20,043 nt of DNA, taken from positions 7,460 to 27,502 of the forward strand of contig JACPDD010000020.1 in the NCBI GenBank assembly GCA_016184205.1, given 5' to 3'. The notes under the pieces are model-generated. The model searched no databases. It was not told the DNA's origin and was given only the letters and a program-made list of their open reading frames with translations. Positions 12,542-18,289 of the stretch are shown here, piece by piece (positions within the stretch are counted from its first letter, which is position 1; each line of letters begins with the position of its first letter). The DNA comes from Candidatus Levyibacteriota bacterium (lineage in GTDB: Bacteria > Patescibacteriota > Microgenomatia > Levybacterales > UBA12049). A program made the translations under genes and the position numbers.

Positions 12542-13100
12542 TAAAATTATTGGAATAACTGGAGCATTCGGAAGTGGCAAATCAACAGCAGCCGCGTTTT
12601 TTGAGCTTAGGGGATTTAAAAAAATTATTCTTTCTCGGTTTCTTGAAGATGAAGCAAGAAATAGAGGAATAAAAGAAATAACCAGAAAAGTCCTGCAGGA
12701 TATTGGAAATGAGTGGAGAGAAAAATATGGAGTTTCAGTTCTTGCCGATAAGGTTCTTGCCAAGAGCTATTCTAAAAATTTTGACAAGGTTGTCGCAGAT
12801 GGAATAAGAAATGTTGGCGAAATAGAAAAGCTTAGAAACTCCCACAGTTTTACACTTGTTGCAATTCTCTCAGACAGAAAAACTAGATTTGAAAGACTCG
12901 AAAAACTTAGAAGGCGAGAAAATTTAACTTGGGAATTGTTTGAAAAACTAGACATTAGAGATGCTGGGGATGGTGAAAGAGAAACTGGTCTTCAAGTTGA
13001 CAAATGCATTTCAATGGCTGATTATGTGATTGAAAATAATGGAAGCAAAGAAGAATTTAATAAAAAACTTAAAGTTTTTTTAGAAACACATGGAAAATAA
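12534..13100 (+). CDS. P-loop kinase of CoaE/UPF0200-like type
   Basis: A 188-aa P-loop phosphotransferase starting at GTG 12534 inside the end of adk. The Walker A motif is GAFGSGKST (10-18). It is followed by LSRFLEDEARNRGIKEITRKVLQDIGNEWREKYG, then VVADGIRNVGEIEKLR (DGIR at 89-92), DRKTRFERLEKLRRRENLTWELFEKLDIRD, and ADYVIENNGSKEEFNKKLKVFL at the end. This order resembles dephospho-CoA kinase (CoaE) and, more closely in the ExEARxRG...LQxIGNExRExYG block, the UPF0200 group of putative nucleotide kinases. The substrate cannot be read from sequence: dephospho-CoA or a nucleoside monophosphate are both possible. It sits between adk and cmk and overlaps both genes. Confidence 0.8.
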   Translation: MDNKIIGITGAFGSGKSTAAAFFELRGFKKIILSRFLEDEARNRGIKEITRKVLQDIGNEWREKYGVSVLADKVLAKSYSKNFDKVVADGIRNVGEIEKLRNSHSFTLVAILSDRKTRFERLEKLRRRENLTWELFEKLDIRDAGDGERETGLQVDKCISMADYVIENNGSKEEFNKKLKVFLETHGK

Positions 13101-13767
13101 AAATTTTATTATAGCAATAGACGGTCCAGTTGGTTCGGGTAAAGGAACTCTGGCAGTAGCTTTGGCAAAAAAACTAAACGCACTATATGTTTATACAGGA
13201 GGTATGTACAGAGCTCTAGCTTTAAAGTGTCTTCGTGCAAATATCAACCTTGAAAATGAGGAAGCTGTTTTGCAGATTCTTAATAATACGAAAATAGAAT
13301 TGGGGCCTACGGAATATACAACTAAAGTTATTCTTGATGAAGAAGATGTGTCATCGGAAATTTTTTCCCCCAAAGTAGGTAAGGTGGTGCCAATTGTAGC
13401 AGCTCATAAAAAAGTTAGAAAAGAGATGGTCCAAAGACAGAAAAAATTAATAAACCAAGGCAACATTGTAATTGAGGGCAGGGATATTTCGACTGATGTT
13501 TCTCCAGAGGCCGACATAAAGATTTATCTTACGGCAGATTTGGAAACAAGAGCAAAAAGAAGACAGGCACAGTATAAAAAAAGAGGCATAGATATGTCAC
13601 TGGGGGAAATTATAAATGAGGTAGAGGAGAGGGATAGTAAAGATATGGAACGCACCGCGTCTCCGCTTACTGTGACTGAGGATGCTCTAGTAATCGATAC
13701 AACAAATGATACCATCGAACAGACTGTTAATAAAGTAATGGAGAAGCTAAGAGAAAAAGGCATCTAA
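13090..13767 (+). CDS. cmk: Cytidylate kinase
   Basis: Phosphorylates CMP and dCMP with ATP. The 225-aa protein has Walker A DGPVGSGKGT (11-20), YTGGMYRALAL (35-45; usually DTGAMYRA), IEGRDISTDVSPEADIKIYLTADLETRAKRR (GRD at 130-132), and the nucleotide-binding RDSKDMERTASPLTVTEDALVIDTT (181-205), with Asp and Arg residues at the expected places. It overlaps the preceding kinase by 11 bp and map by one base (TAATG). cmk is not normally in the spc operon, so secY-adk-kinase-cmk-map forms an enriched nucleotide-kinase block. Confidence 0.95.
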   Translation: MENKNFIIAIDGPVGSGKGTLAVALAKKLNALYVYTGGMYRALALKCLRANINLENEEAVLQILNNTKIELGPTEYTTKVILDEEDVSSEIFSPKVGKVVPIVAAHKKVRKEMVQRQKKLINQGNIVIEGRDISTDVSPEADIKIYLTADLETRAKRRQAQYKKRGIDMSLGEIINEVEERDSKDMERTASPLTVTEDALVIDTTNDTIEQTVNKVMEKLREKGI

Positions 13768-14543
13768 TGGTAAATATAAAAACCGATGAAGAAATAGAAA
13801 AAATGCGAAAAGGCGGAAAAATTCTTGCAGAGGTCCTATCTGAAGTTTTAAAAAATGCACAGCCTGGAGTATCTGAGCTAGAACTTGATAAATTTGCGCA
13901 GGAGCTAATTATAAAAAAGGGAGCAGAGCCGGGATTTAAAAAAGTTCCTGGATACAAGCATGCAATTTGCGTTTCCACAAATGAGGTTGTTGTACATGGA
14001 ATCCCAACAGATTATAAATTAAAAGAGGGAGATGTATTTGGAGTTGATTGTGGGGTTTATTATCAAGGATTTAATACAGATATGGCAGAAACGCTTCGCG
14101 TTTCAAATCAAAAATCAAAAATCAAAAATCAAAAATATGTAGAGGTTGATAAGTTTTTAGAGACGGGAAAGAGAGCACTTGAAGAAGGTATTAAACAGGC
14201 AAAGGCAGGAAGCCGTGTTGGGCATATTTCAAAAGCTATACAGGACACAGTTGTGGGAGCCGGGTATTCGGTTGTAGAAAGTCTTGTGGGGCACGGAGTT
14301 GGAAAAGATTTACATGAAGATCCTGAGGTTCCAGGCTTTTTAGCGGGTAATATTGAAGATACGCCACTTCTCAAAGTTGGAATGACGATTGCTGTTGAAG
14401 TTATTTATAGCATGGGGAAAAAAGACGTTGTGTATAAAGGGCACGACCAGTGGACAATTAAAACTGAAGACAATAGCCTTTCCGGGCTATATGAACGGAC
14501 AATTGTCATAACAAAACAAGGACCGGTTGTTTTAACGAATTAG
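13767..14543 (+). CDS. map: Methionine aminopeptidase type I with heptamer-repeat insertion
   Basis: Removes the N-terminal Met from nascent proteins using a two-metal site. All ligands are present: D94 (GVDCG), D105 (NTDMAET), H176 (VGHGVGK), E211 (AVEVIYS) and E243 (LYERTIV). H77 (VVHGIP) is the substrate-facing His. It has 258 aa and no N-terminal zinc-finger extension. Residues about 113-123 (SNQKSKIKNQK) are foreign to the family. They are encoded by (TCAAAAA)x4 at 14108-14135 and sit in the loop just after the ETLRV strand, where tolerance is expected. The gene starts in the cmk stop. It is the last gene before a new promoter for infA. Confidence 0.97.
   Translation: MVNIKTDEEIEKMRKGGKILAEVLSEVLKNAQPGVSELELDKFAQELIIKKGAEPGFKKVPGYKHAICVSTNEVVVHGIPTDYKLKEGDVFGVDCGVYYQGFNTDMAETLRVSNQKSKIKNQKYVEVDKFLETGKRALEEGIKQAKAGSRVGHISKAIQDTVVGAGYSVVESLVGHGVGKDLHEDPEVPGFLAGNIEDTPLLKVGMTIAVEVIYSMGKKDVVYKGHDQWTIKTEDNSLSGLYERTIVITKQGPVVLTN
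14108..14135 (+). repeat. Heptamer array (TCAAAAA)x4 inside map
   Basis: Four perfect copies of TCAAAAA, within a slightly longer TTTCAAATCAAAAA context. It is translated in frame as KSKIKNQK-type residues. Confidence 0.95.
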
Positions 14544-14572
14544 TTGCTCTTTGGAAGCTAGTTTGTTATAAT
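14544..14572 (+). promoter_or_regulatory. Candidate promoter for infA and the alpha operon
   Basis: TTGCTC (14544-14549), a 17-bp spacer and TATAAT (14567-14572), with TG one base upstream (TGTTATAAT), giving a perfect extended -10. It starts at the map stop codon. Transcription would begin near 14579, at the edge of the repeated 12-mer leader. Confidence 0.7.
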
Positions 14573-14579
14573 ACCTTAG

Positions 14580-14671
14580 AATACTACTAATACTACCAAT
14601 AATTACCAATACTACCAATAATGGAAGTTTGAGCATTGGTAGTATTTGAGATTTGTAATATTGGTAGTATT
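14580..14671 (+). promoter_or_regulatory. infA leader with nested 12-mer inverted repeats
   Basis: AATACTACCAAT occurs at 14589-14600 and 14608-14619, with a one-mismatch copy at 14580-14591. Its exact reverse complement ATTGGTAGTATT occurs at 14635-14646 and 14660-14671. Inner and outer pairs can fold into one 24-bp stem interrupted by a 7/13-nt internal loop and capped by 15 nt. It ends six bases before the infA ATG, and no Shine-Dalgarno is present. Alternative pairings between copies are equally good, suggesting a switchable leader or a binding array. Confidence 0.8.
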
Positions 14672-14677
14672 TATTTT

Positions 14678-14965
14678 ATGGTTCATCAAGGAAGTTTTGA
14701 AGTAGAGGGAGTTGTTAAAGAATCCTTACCCAACACTCTTTTTAGAGTAGAGCTTTCGGATGGAAACATTGTTCTTTGCCATCTGTCAGGAAAAATGAGA
14801 GTGAACTTTATAAAAATTTTGCCTGGAGACAAAGTAAGGATTGAAATGACTCCATATGATAAGACTAAAGGAAGGATTACATATAGAGAAACAGGAAGAG
14901 GTAGCTATGGTCCTCCTCCGCTTCCTCCTTCGCCGAAGGCCGAGGAAACCAAGAAAGGGTCATAA
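14678..14965 (+). CDS. infA: Translation initiation factor IF-1 with C-terminal tail
   Basis: IF-1 occupies the 30S A site during initiation. ATG 14678 gives MVHQGSFEVEGVVKESLPNTLFRVELSDGNIVLCHLSGKMRVNFIKILPGDKVRIEMTPYDKTKGRITYRE, a full OB-fold IF-1 of about 70 residues. A TTG at 14636 would add 14 residues inside the inverted repeats and is rejected. About 25 extra residues follow (GSYGPPPLPPSPKAEETKKGS), a Pro-rich then charged tail absent from most IF-1 proteins. No Shine-Dalgarno is seen. The leader is a long hairpin, so initiation is probably regulated or unusual. Confidence 0.96.
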   Translation: MVHQGSFEVEGVVKESLPNTLFRVELSDGNIVLCHLSGKMRVNFIKILPGDKVRIEMTPYDKTKGRITYRETGRGSYGPPPLPPSPKAEETKKGS

Positions 14966-15039
14966 GCTACCGAAACTTAAGGATTAAGTCAAATAAAAAT
15001 TATGATATTTAACACAATAATAAGAAGGAGCGACTGGTC

Positions 15040-15153
15040 ATGAAAGTACATGCAAGCATAAAACAAAGATGTGCAAAGTGTAAAATAATTCGCAGGAAGG
15101 GTATTTTGCGTGTCGTGTGTGAAATAGCACGCCACAACCAAAGACAAGGATGA
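15040..15153 (+). CDS. rpmJ: 50S ribosomal protein L36
   Basis: A 37-aa protein: MKVHASIKQRCAKCKIIRRK at the start, then GILRVVCEIARHNQRQG. It has the zinc-ribbon ligands C11, C14, C27 and H32 of the classic L36. L36 is a late 50S assembly protein. Its position between infA and rpsM is standard. AAGAAGGAG (15022-15030) lies nine bases before the ATG. The spacer GCGACTGG is also found before rpsM. It ends in TGA. Confidence 0.96.
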   Translation: MKVHASIKQRCAKCKIIRRKGILRVVCEIARHNQRQG

Positions 15154-15159
15154 AAAGAA

Positions 15160-15187
15160 TTCAAAATTCAAAATTCAAAATTCAAAA
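15160..15187 (+). repeat. Heptamer array (TTCAAAA)x4, rpmJ-rpsM junction
   Basis: Four perfect copies of TTCAAAA, the same unit as the rpsC-rplP array. It lies seven bases after the rpmJ stop. Confidence 0.95.
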
Positions 15188-15202
15188 TTTAACTTGTCCG
15201 CA

Positions 15203-15223
15203 GCGACTGGAAGGAGTCGAAGG
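15203..15223 (+). promoter_or_regulatory. rpsM ribosome-binding site held in a hairpin loop
   Basis: CGACT-GGAAGG-AGTCG (15204-15219) is a perfect 5-bp stem whose loop and 3' arm contain the AAGGAG Shine-Dalgarno (15211-15216), seven bases before ATG 15224. It resembles the GC-rich site before rplP. Confidence 0.6.
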
Positions 15224-15619
15224 ATGAGGTTTTCAGGAATAAATATACCAGACGAAAAAAGAGTTGACATATCTCTTGCCTATCTTTATGGGGTTGGCAG
15301 AAGCAGTGCGGTTGGAATTTTAAAAAAGGCAGATGTTGACAGGGCAAAAAGAGTAAAGGATTTGTCTGAAGACGAACAAAAAAGAATTCAAAAAGTATTG
15401 GATGAGCGCAAAATTGGTGGAGATTTAAGAGCTGAAATTTTAAATAATATTAGAAGGCTTAAGGAAATAAGCTCTTATCGGGGCACAAGGCATAGTAAAA
15501 ACTTGCCGGTTAGAGGACAGCGAACCAGAAGTAATGCAAGAACAAAAAGAGGAAAAAGAGTAACAATTGGAGCAATTAAAAAAGAAGTCGCAGCAAAGAT
15601 GGGCATAACAACTGAGTAA
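15224..15619 (+). CDS. rpsM: 30S ribosomal protein S13
   Basis: S13 sits at the top of the 30S head and contacts the P-site tRNA. The ATG at 15224 gives MRFSGINIPDEKRVDISLAYLYGVGRSSAVGIL, aligned with the usual MARIAGVNIPxxKRxxIALTYIYGIGRxxA. A TTG 30 bases upstream would translate the ribosome-binding hairpin and is rejected. The C-terminal block YRGTRHSKNLPVRGQRTRSNARTKRGKRVTI is the S13 signature. It has 131 aa, slightly longer than average, with an extra KKEVAAKMGITTE end. Confidence 0.97.
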   Translation: MRFSGINIPDEKRVDISLAYLYGVGRSSAVGILKKADVDRAKRVKDLSEDEQKRIQKVLDERKIGGDLRAEILNNIRRLKEISSYRGTRHSKNLPVRGQRTRSNARTKRGKRVTIGAIKKEVAAKMGITTE

Positions 15620-15647
15620 AATAATCCCTAAAGGACACTTTCAATAT

Positions 15648-16055
15648 ATGGTAGACAAAAAACAAACAGAAAAAAAAGTTTTAGGCAAGAAAAGGAAGGA
15701 AGTAAAAGTTGGGGCAAGTGGAAAAGTTTATATAACAGCAACCTTTAACAATACCTTAGTAACTATAACAAATAGTGCTGGCGATGTTGTTTCATGGAGT
15801 TCATCTGGTGCCGCAGGTTTTAAAGGAACAAGAAAGTCAACTCCTTTTGCTGCAACAACAGCAATGGAGAATGCTGCAAGAGCGGCAATTGAAAAAGGAA
15901 TAAAAACAGTGGAAGTCTACGTGAAAGGTCCAGGGCCGGGGCGTGAAGCATCTCTTAGAGGAATTAGGAGCGCGGGTCTTTCTATCTCTATGATTTCAGA
16001 TTTAACGCCAATTCCTCACAACGGACCAAGATCTAAGAAAAGAAGGAGAGTATGA
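15648..16055 (+). CDS. rpsK: 30S ribosomal protein S11
   Basis: S11 forms part of the 30S platform. The 135-aa sequence shows GKVYITATFNNTLVTITNSAGDVVSWSSSGAAGFKGTRKSTPFAATTAMENAAR, VEVYVKGPGPGREASLRGIRSAGLSISMISDLTPIPHNG and the basic end PRSKKRRRV, all typical. CCCTAAAGGA (15626-15635) supplies a Shine-Dalgarno in a small AAAG/CTTT hairpin, about 13 bases before the ATG. The gap to rpsD holds two heptamer arrays. Confidence 0.97.
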   Translation: MVDKKQTEKKVLGKKRKEVKVGASGKVYITATFNNTLVTITNSAGDVVSWSSSGAAGFKGTRKSTPFAATTAMENAARAAIEKGIKTVEVYVKGPGPGREASLRGIRSAGLSISMISDLTPIPHNGPRSKKRRRV

Positions 16056-16062
16056 TAAAAAT

Positions 16063-16090
16063 CTCAAATCCCAAATCTCAAATCTCAAAT
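16063..16090 (+). repeat. Heptamer array (CTCAAAT)x4, rpsK-rpsD junction
   Basis: CTCAAAT, CCCAAAT, CTCAAAT, CTCAAAT, starting eight bases after the rpsK stop. Confidence 0.95.
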
Positions 16091-16095
16091 AAATA

Positions 16096-16139
16096 CCAAT
16101 TAGATCAAATTGGAAATTGGAAATTGGAAATTGGAAATT
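16096..16139 (+). repeat. Heptamer array (GGAAATT)x4 with adjoining hairpin, before rpsD
   Basis: GGAAATT four times at 16112-16139. Its first two bases also close a perfect CCAATT-AGATCA-AATTGG hairpin (16096-16113). It lies 22 bases after the CTCAAAT array, so two different heptamers are stacked in one junction. Confidence 0.93.
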
Positions 16140-16160
16140 TCATTTTTTGGAGGGAAAAAA

Positions 16161-16769
16161 ATGGCTAGGTATAGAGGACCAAAGCACAGACTGGCAAGAA
16201 GAGAAGGAGAAAATATACTTGATAAAACCTCAGCGTCGCTTCAGAGACGTCTTGCTGTTCCCCCAGGTGTACATGGTAGGAAAGGAAAAAGGAGACTCTC
16301 TGAATATGGAACGCAACTTAGAGAAAAGCAGAAAGCCAAAGCAATTTATGGAGTTTTAGAAAAGCAGCTTAGGCGTTTGGTAAATGAAGTTGCGGCAAGA
16401 AAAGGAGATACGGGCGAGCTTCTTTTGAGCATGCTTGAAACGCGACTTGATAACATTACTTATAGGCTTGGATTTGCAAAGACAAGATATATGGCGCGTC
16501 AGCTTGTTTCTCACGGACATGTTTATGTTAACGGAAAAAAACTTTCTATTCCTTCCTATTCTGTCAGAAAAGATGATGTTATTAGCCTTTCTCCGAAATT
16601 AAAATCAAAGTTTGATGAAATTTCAGCAATTCCAAATGAAAAGGACTTAATTGTACTCCCATTCTTATCACGAAAAAAAGACGAGGGAGTACTTACACGC
16701 CTGCCAAAAAGAGAAGATATTGAGGTTCCGTTTAACCTTCAGCTAATTATTGAATATTATTCTAGGTAG
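16161..16769 (+). CDS. rpsD: 30S ribosomal protein S4, cysteine-free form
   Basis: S4 initiates 30S assembly. The ATG at 16161 (MARYRGPKHRLARREGENI) has GGAGGG eight bases upstream. An earlier in-frame ATG at 16110 would translate the heptamer array. The 202-aa protein has GRKGKRRLSEYGTQLREKQKAKAIYGVLEKQLRRLV and the S4 RNA-binding domain LETRLDNITYRLGFAKTRYMARQLVSHGHVYVNGKKLSIPSYSVRKDDVISL. It has no N-terminal zinc cysteines, so it is the C-minus class. The last codons contain the -35 of a candidate rpoA promoter. Confidence 0.97.
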   Translation: MARYRGPKHRLARREGENILDKTSASLQRRLAVPPGVHGRKGKRRLSEYGTQLREKQKAKAIYGVLEKQLRRLVNEVAARKGDTGELLLSMLETRLDNITYRLGFAKTRYMARQLVSHGHVYVNGKKLSIPSYSVRKDDVISLSPKLKSKFDEISAIPNEKDLIVLPFLSRKKDEGVLTRLPKREDIEVPFNLQLIIEYYSR

Positions 16770-16778
16770 TAGTATAAT
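16750..16778 (+). promoter_or_regulatory. Candidate promoter for rpoA inside the end of rpsD
   Basis: TTGAAT (16750-16755), a 17-bp spacer and a perfect TATAAT (16773-16778). The start of transcription would be near 16785, about four bases before the rpoA ATG at 16789, and no Shine-Dalgarno is present. The rpoA mRNA from this promoter would be leaderless or nearly so. Confidence 0.6.
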
Positions 16779-16788
16779 AGAAATTTGT

Positions 16789-17706
16789 ATGTTAGAGCCT
16801 ATACTCAACGTAAAAGAAATAAAAGCAGACGAAACCTACGGGGAGTTCGTCATAGAACCCTTGGAGCCGGGATATGGTCATACATTGGGAAACGCACTTA
16901 GGCGTGTTCTTCTCACATCCATCCCAGGAGCGGCTGTAACTTCTGTTAAAATCTCAGGAGTTAAGCATAAATTCTCAACCGTCCCAGGACTAAAGGAAAA
17001 CATAGTTGATCTTCTGTTAAATATAAAAGGTCTAAATATTCGCCTTGTTGGTTCAAAGACTTCTAGCAAGCTCTCACTCTCTTCCAAGGGAAATAAAAAG
17101 ATTACAGCCGGAGACTTAGAAATATCTGAGGATATTGAAGTTATAAACAAAGATCACTACCTAGGCTCATTAGGAGATTCAAAGTCAAAGCTTGACATGG
17201 AGCTAACCGTTGAAAAAGGAATGGGATACTCTTTAGCAGAAGAAAGAAGATTAGCCTCTGTTGGCGTTATTTCAACAGATGCAATATTCACACCGGTCAG
17301 AAGGGTTAACTACGAAGTGTCAGCAACAAGAGTTGGCCGCCAGACAAATTTAGACAAGCTGACCCTTTCCATTTGGACCAGCGGAGCAATTTCACCAAGA
17401 GAAGCATTAGACGAAGCAGGTAGAATCCTTGCTTCGTATTTTTCTCAAATTTACAATCCAAAAGCAGTTGAAGCATCGGAAATAGCAAAGAGTTCCTTAT
17501 CTGACGGGGTACTAAAGCTTACAGTGGATGAGTTAGATTTGCCAACAAGAATTTACAACAGTTTAAGAAACGGCGGAATAGAGACAATTGGTCAAATTTT
17601 GGAAACATCTAGAAAAGAACTTATTTCCATGAGAAATATGGGAAGTAAGTCAATAGGAATAATTGAAGAAAAACTTAGGGAAAAAGGCGTAGAACTCAAT
17701 AGTTGA
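16789..17706 (+). CDS. rpoA: DNA-directed RNA polymerase subunit alpha
   Basis: The scaffold subunit of RNA polymerase. ATG 16789 (MLEPILNVKEIKADETYGEFVIEPLEPGYGHTLGNALRRVLL) is chosen; an ATG at 16750 would overlap rpsD and add 13 unrelated residues. The N-terminal dimerisation domain contains GHTLGNALRRVLLTSIPGAAVTSVKI, LNIKGLNIRL and YSLAEERRLASVGVISTDAIFTPVRRVNYEV. The C-terminal domain (about 240-305) holds the helix-hairpin-helix LPTRIYNSLRNGGIETIGQILETSRKELISMRNMGSKSIGIIEEKLREKG, which binds UP elements and activators. The length of 305 aa is slightly below the 315-330 usual. It ends in TGA, which forms part of the downstream hairpin. Confidence 0.98.
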   Translation: MLEPILNVKEIKADETYGEFVIEPLEPGYGHTLGNALRRVLLTSIPGAAVTSVKISGVKHKFSTVPGLKENIVDLLLNIKGLNIRLVGSKTSSKLSLSSKGNKKITAGDLEISEDIEVINKDHYLGSLGDSKSKLDMELTVEKGMGYSLAEERRLASVGVISTDAIFTPVRRVNYEVSATRVGRQTNLDKLTLSIWTSGAISPREALDEAGRILASYFSQIYNPKAVEASEIAKSSLSDGVLKLTVDELDLPTRIYNSLRNGGIETIGQILETSRKELISMRNMGSKSIGIIEEKLREKGVELNS

Positions 17707-17775
17707 CGGTAGAAGGTCGAATATCAACCCTCAAAGTACTACATTCTATTTTCTATCCTCTACCGTCTTTTATTT
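17705..17775 (+). terminator. Long-range hairpin with T-rich end after rpoA
   Basis: GACGGTAGA (17705-17713) pairs perfectly with TCTACCGTC (17759-17767). The stem extends by AGG/CCT with one bulge, and the 3' arm is followed by TTTTATTTTG. The loop of about 40 nt is longer than in usual terminators. It may partly separate rpoA from rplQ. Confidence 0.45.
17739..17766 (+). repeat. Heptamer array (CTATTTT)x4, rpoA-rplQ junction
   Basis: CTACATT, CTATTTT, CTATCCT, CTACCGT. Read on the minus strand it is a TAGAAAA-type array like that after rpsS. Its last unit is the 3' arm of the hairpin. Confidence 0.8.
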
Positions 17776-17786
17776 TGTTTATTTTT

Positions 17787-18269
17787 ATGAGAAAGAATGT
17801 ATTTGGCAGAAAATTTAAAAGAGACGTAAATCAAAGACAGGCTCTACTAAAAAGCCTAATGTCGTCTCTTGTTATGCACGGGAAAATAAAGACGACTGAG
17901 GCAAAGTCAAAAGCAATAAAAGGTGAAGTAGATAAATTGGTCACAAGGGCAAGAAAAGACGTTAAGCTTGCAAGAAAACTCTTGGAGCCTCATCTTAGCG
18001 CAGAAGCTGTGAATAAATTTCTTCTTCAAGTTGCCCCAGTTTTTAAAGATAGAAACAGCGGGTTTACAAAAACAGTAAGGCTAGGACAAAGACTTAAAGA
18101 TAATGCATCTTTGGTTCTTATGACATGGACGGACGAAGTACAACTCAAAACTAATAACTCAAAACTTAAAACTGAAGAGAAAAAAATATCGAAAAAAACA
18201 CCGGTGAAAAAAGCGGCAAAAAAGACCAAAGTGGCAACGCCTGCAAGAAAACCAAGGAGCAGGAAATAG
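17787..18269 (+). CDS. rplQ: 50S ribosomal protein L17 with basic C-terminal extension
   Basis: L17 lies near the tunnel exit. ATG 17787 gives MRKNVFGRKFKRDVNQRQALLKSLMSSLVMHGKIKTTEAKSKAIKGEVDKLVTRA, a typical L17 start. A TTG at 17703 would translate the hairpin and array, so I reject it. The family ends near RLGQRLKDNASLVLMTWTDE. Beyond this come a heptamer-encoded stretch (VQLKTNNSKLKTEE) and a Lys/Ala/Pro-rich tail (KKTPVKKAAKKTKVATPARK). The total is 160 aa against about 117-127 in most bacteria. No Shine-Dalgarno precedes the ATG. Confidence 0.96.
   Translation: MRKNVFGRKFKRDVNQRQALLKSLMSSLVMHGKIKTTEAKSKAIKGEVDKLVTRARKDVKLARKLLEPHLSAEAVNKFLLQVAPVFKDRNSGFTKTVRLGQRLKDNASLVLMTWTDEVQLKTNNSKLKTEEKKISKKTPVKKAAKKTKVATPARKPRSRK
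18142..18176 (+). repeat. Heptamer array (AACTCAA)x5 in rplQ tail
   Basis: AACTCAA, AACTAAT, AACTCAA, AACTTAA, AACTGAA in a strict 7-bp register, right after the L17 domain end. It has the same unit family as the rplD head array. Confidence 0.9.
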
Positions 18270-18289
18270 TCTCAAAGAGGAAAGTCATT

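Noticed and set aside
14139..14160. Possible frameshift in map around the repeat
   Set aside because: Both sides of the insert are in the same frame and all metal ligands are present, so the gene is intact.
14636..14677. TTG start for infA giving 14 more residues
   Set aside because: It would translate the inverted repeats; IF-1 proteins begin as at 14678.
16110..16160. Upstream ATG for rpsD
   Set aside because: The extra 17 residues are translated GGAAATT repeats and the GGAGGG site favours ATG 16161.
17703..17786. TTG start for rplQ overlapping rpoA
   Set aside because: It would translate the hairpin and CTATTTT array; L17 begins at ATG 17787.
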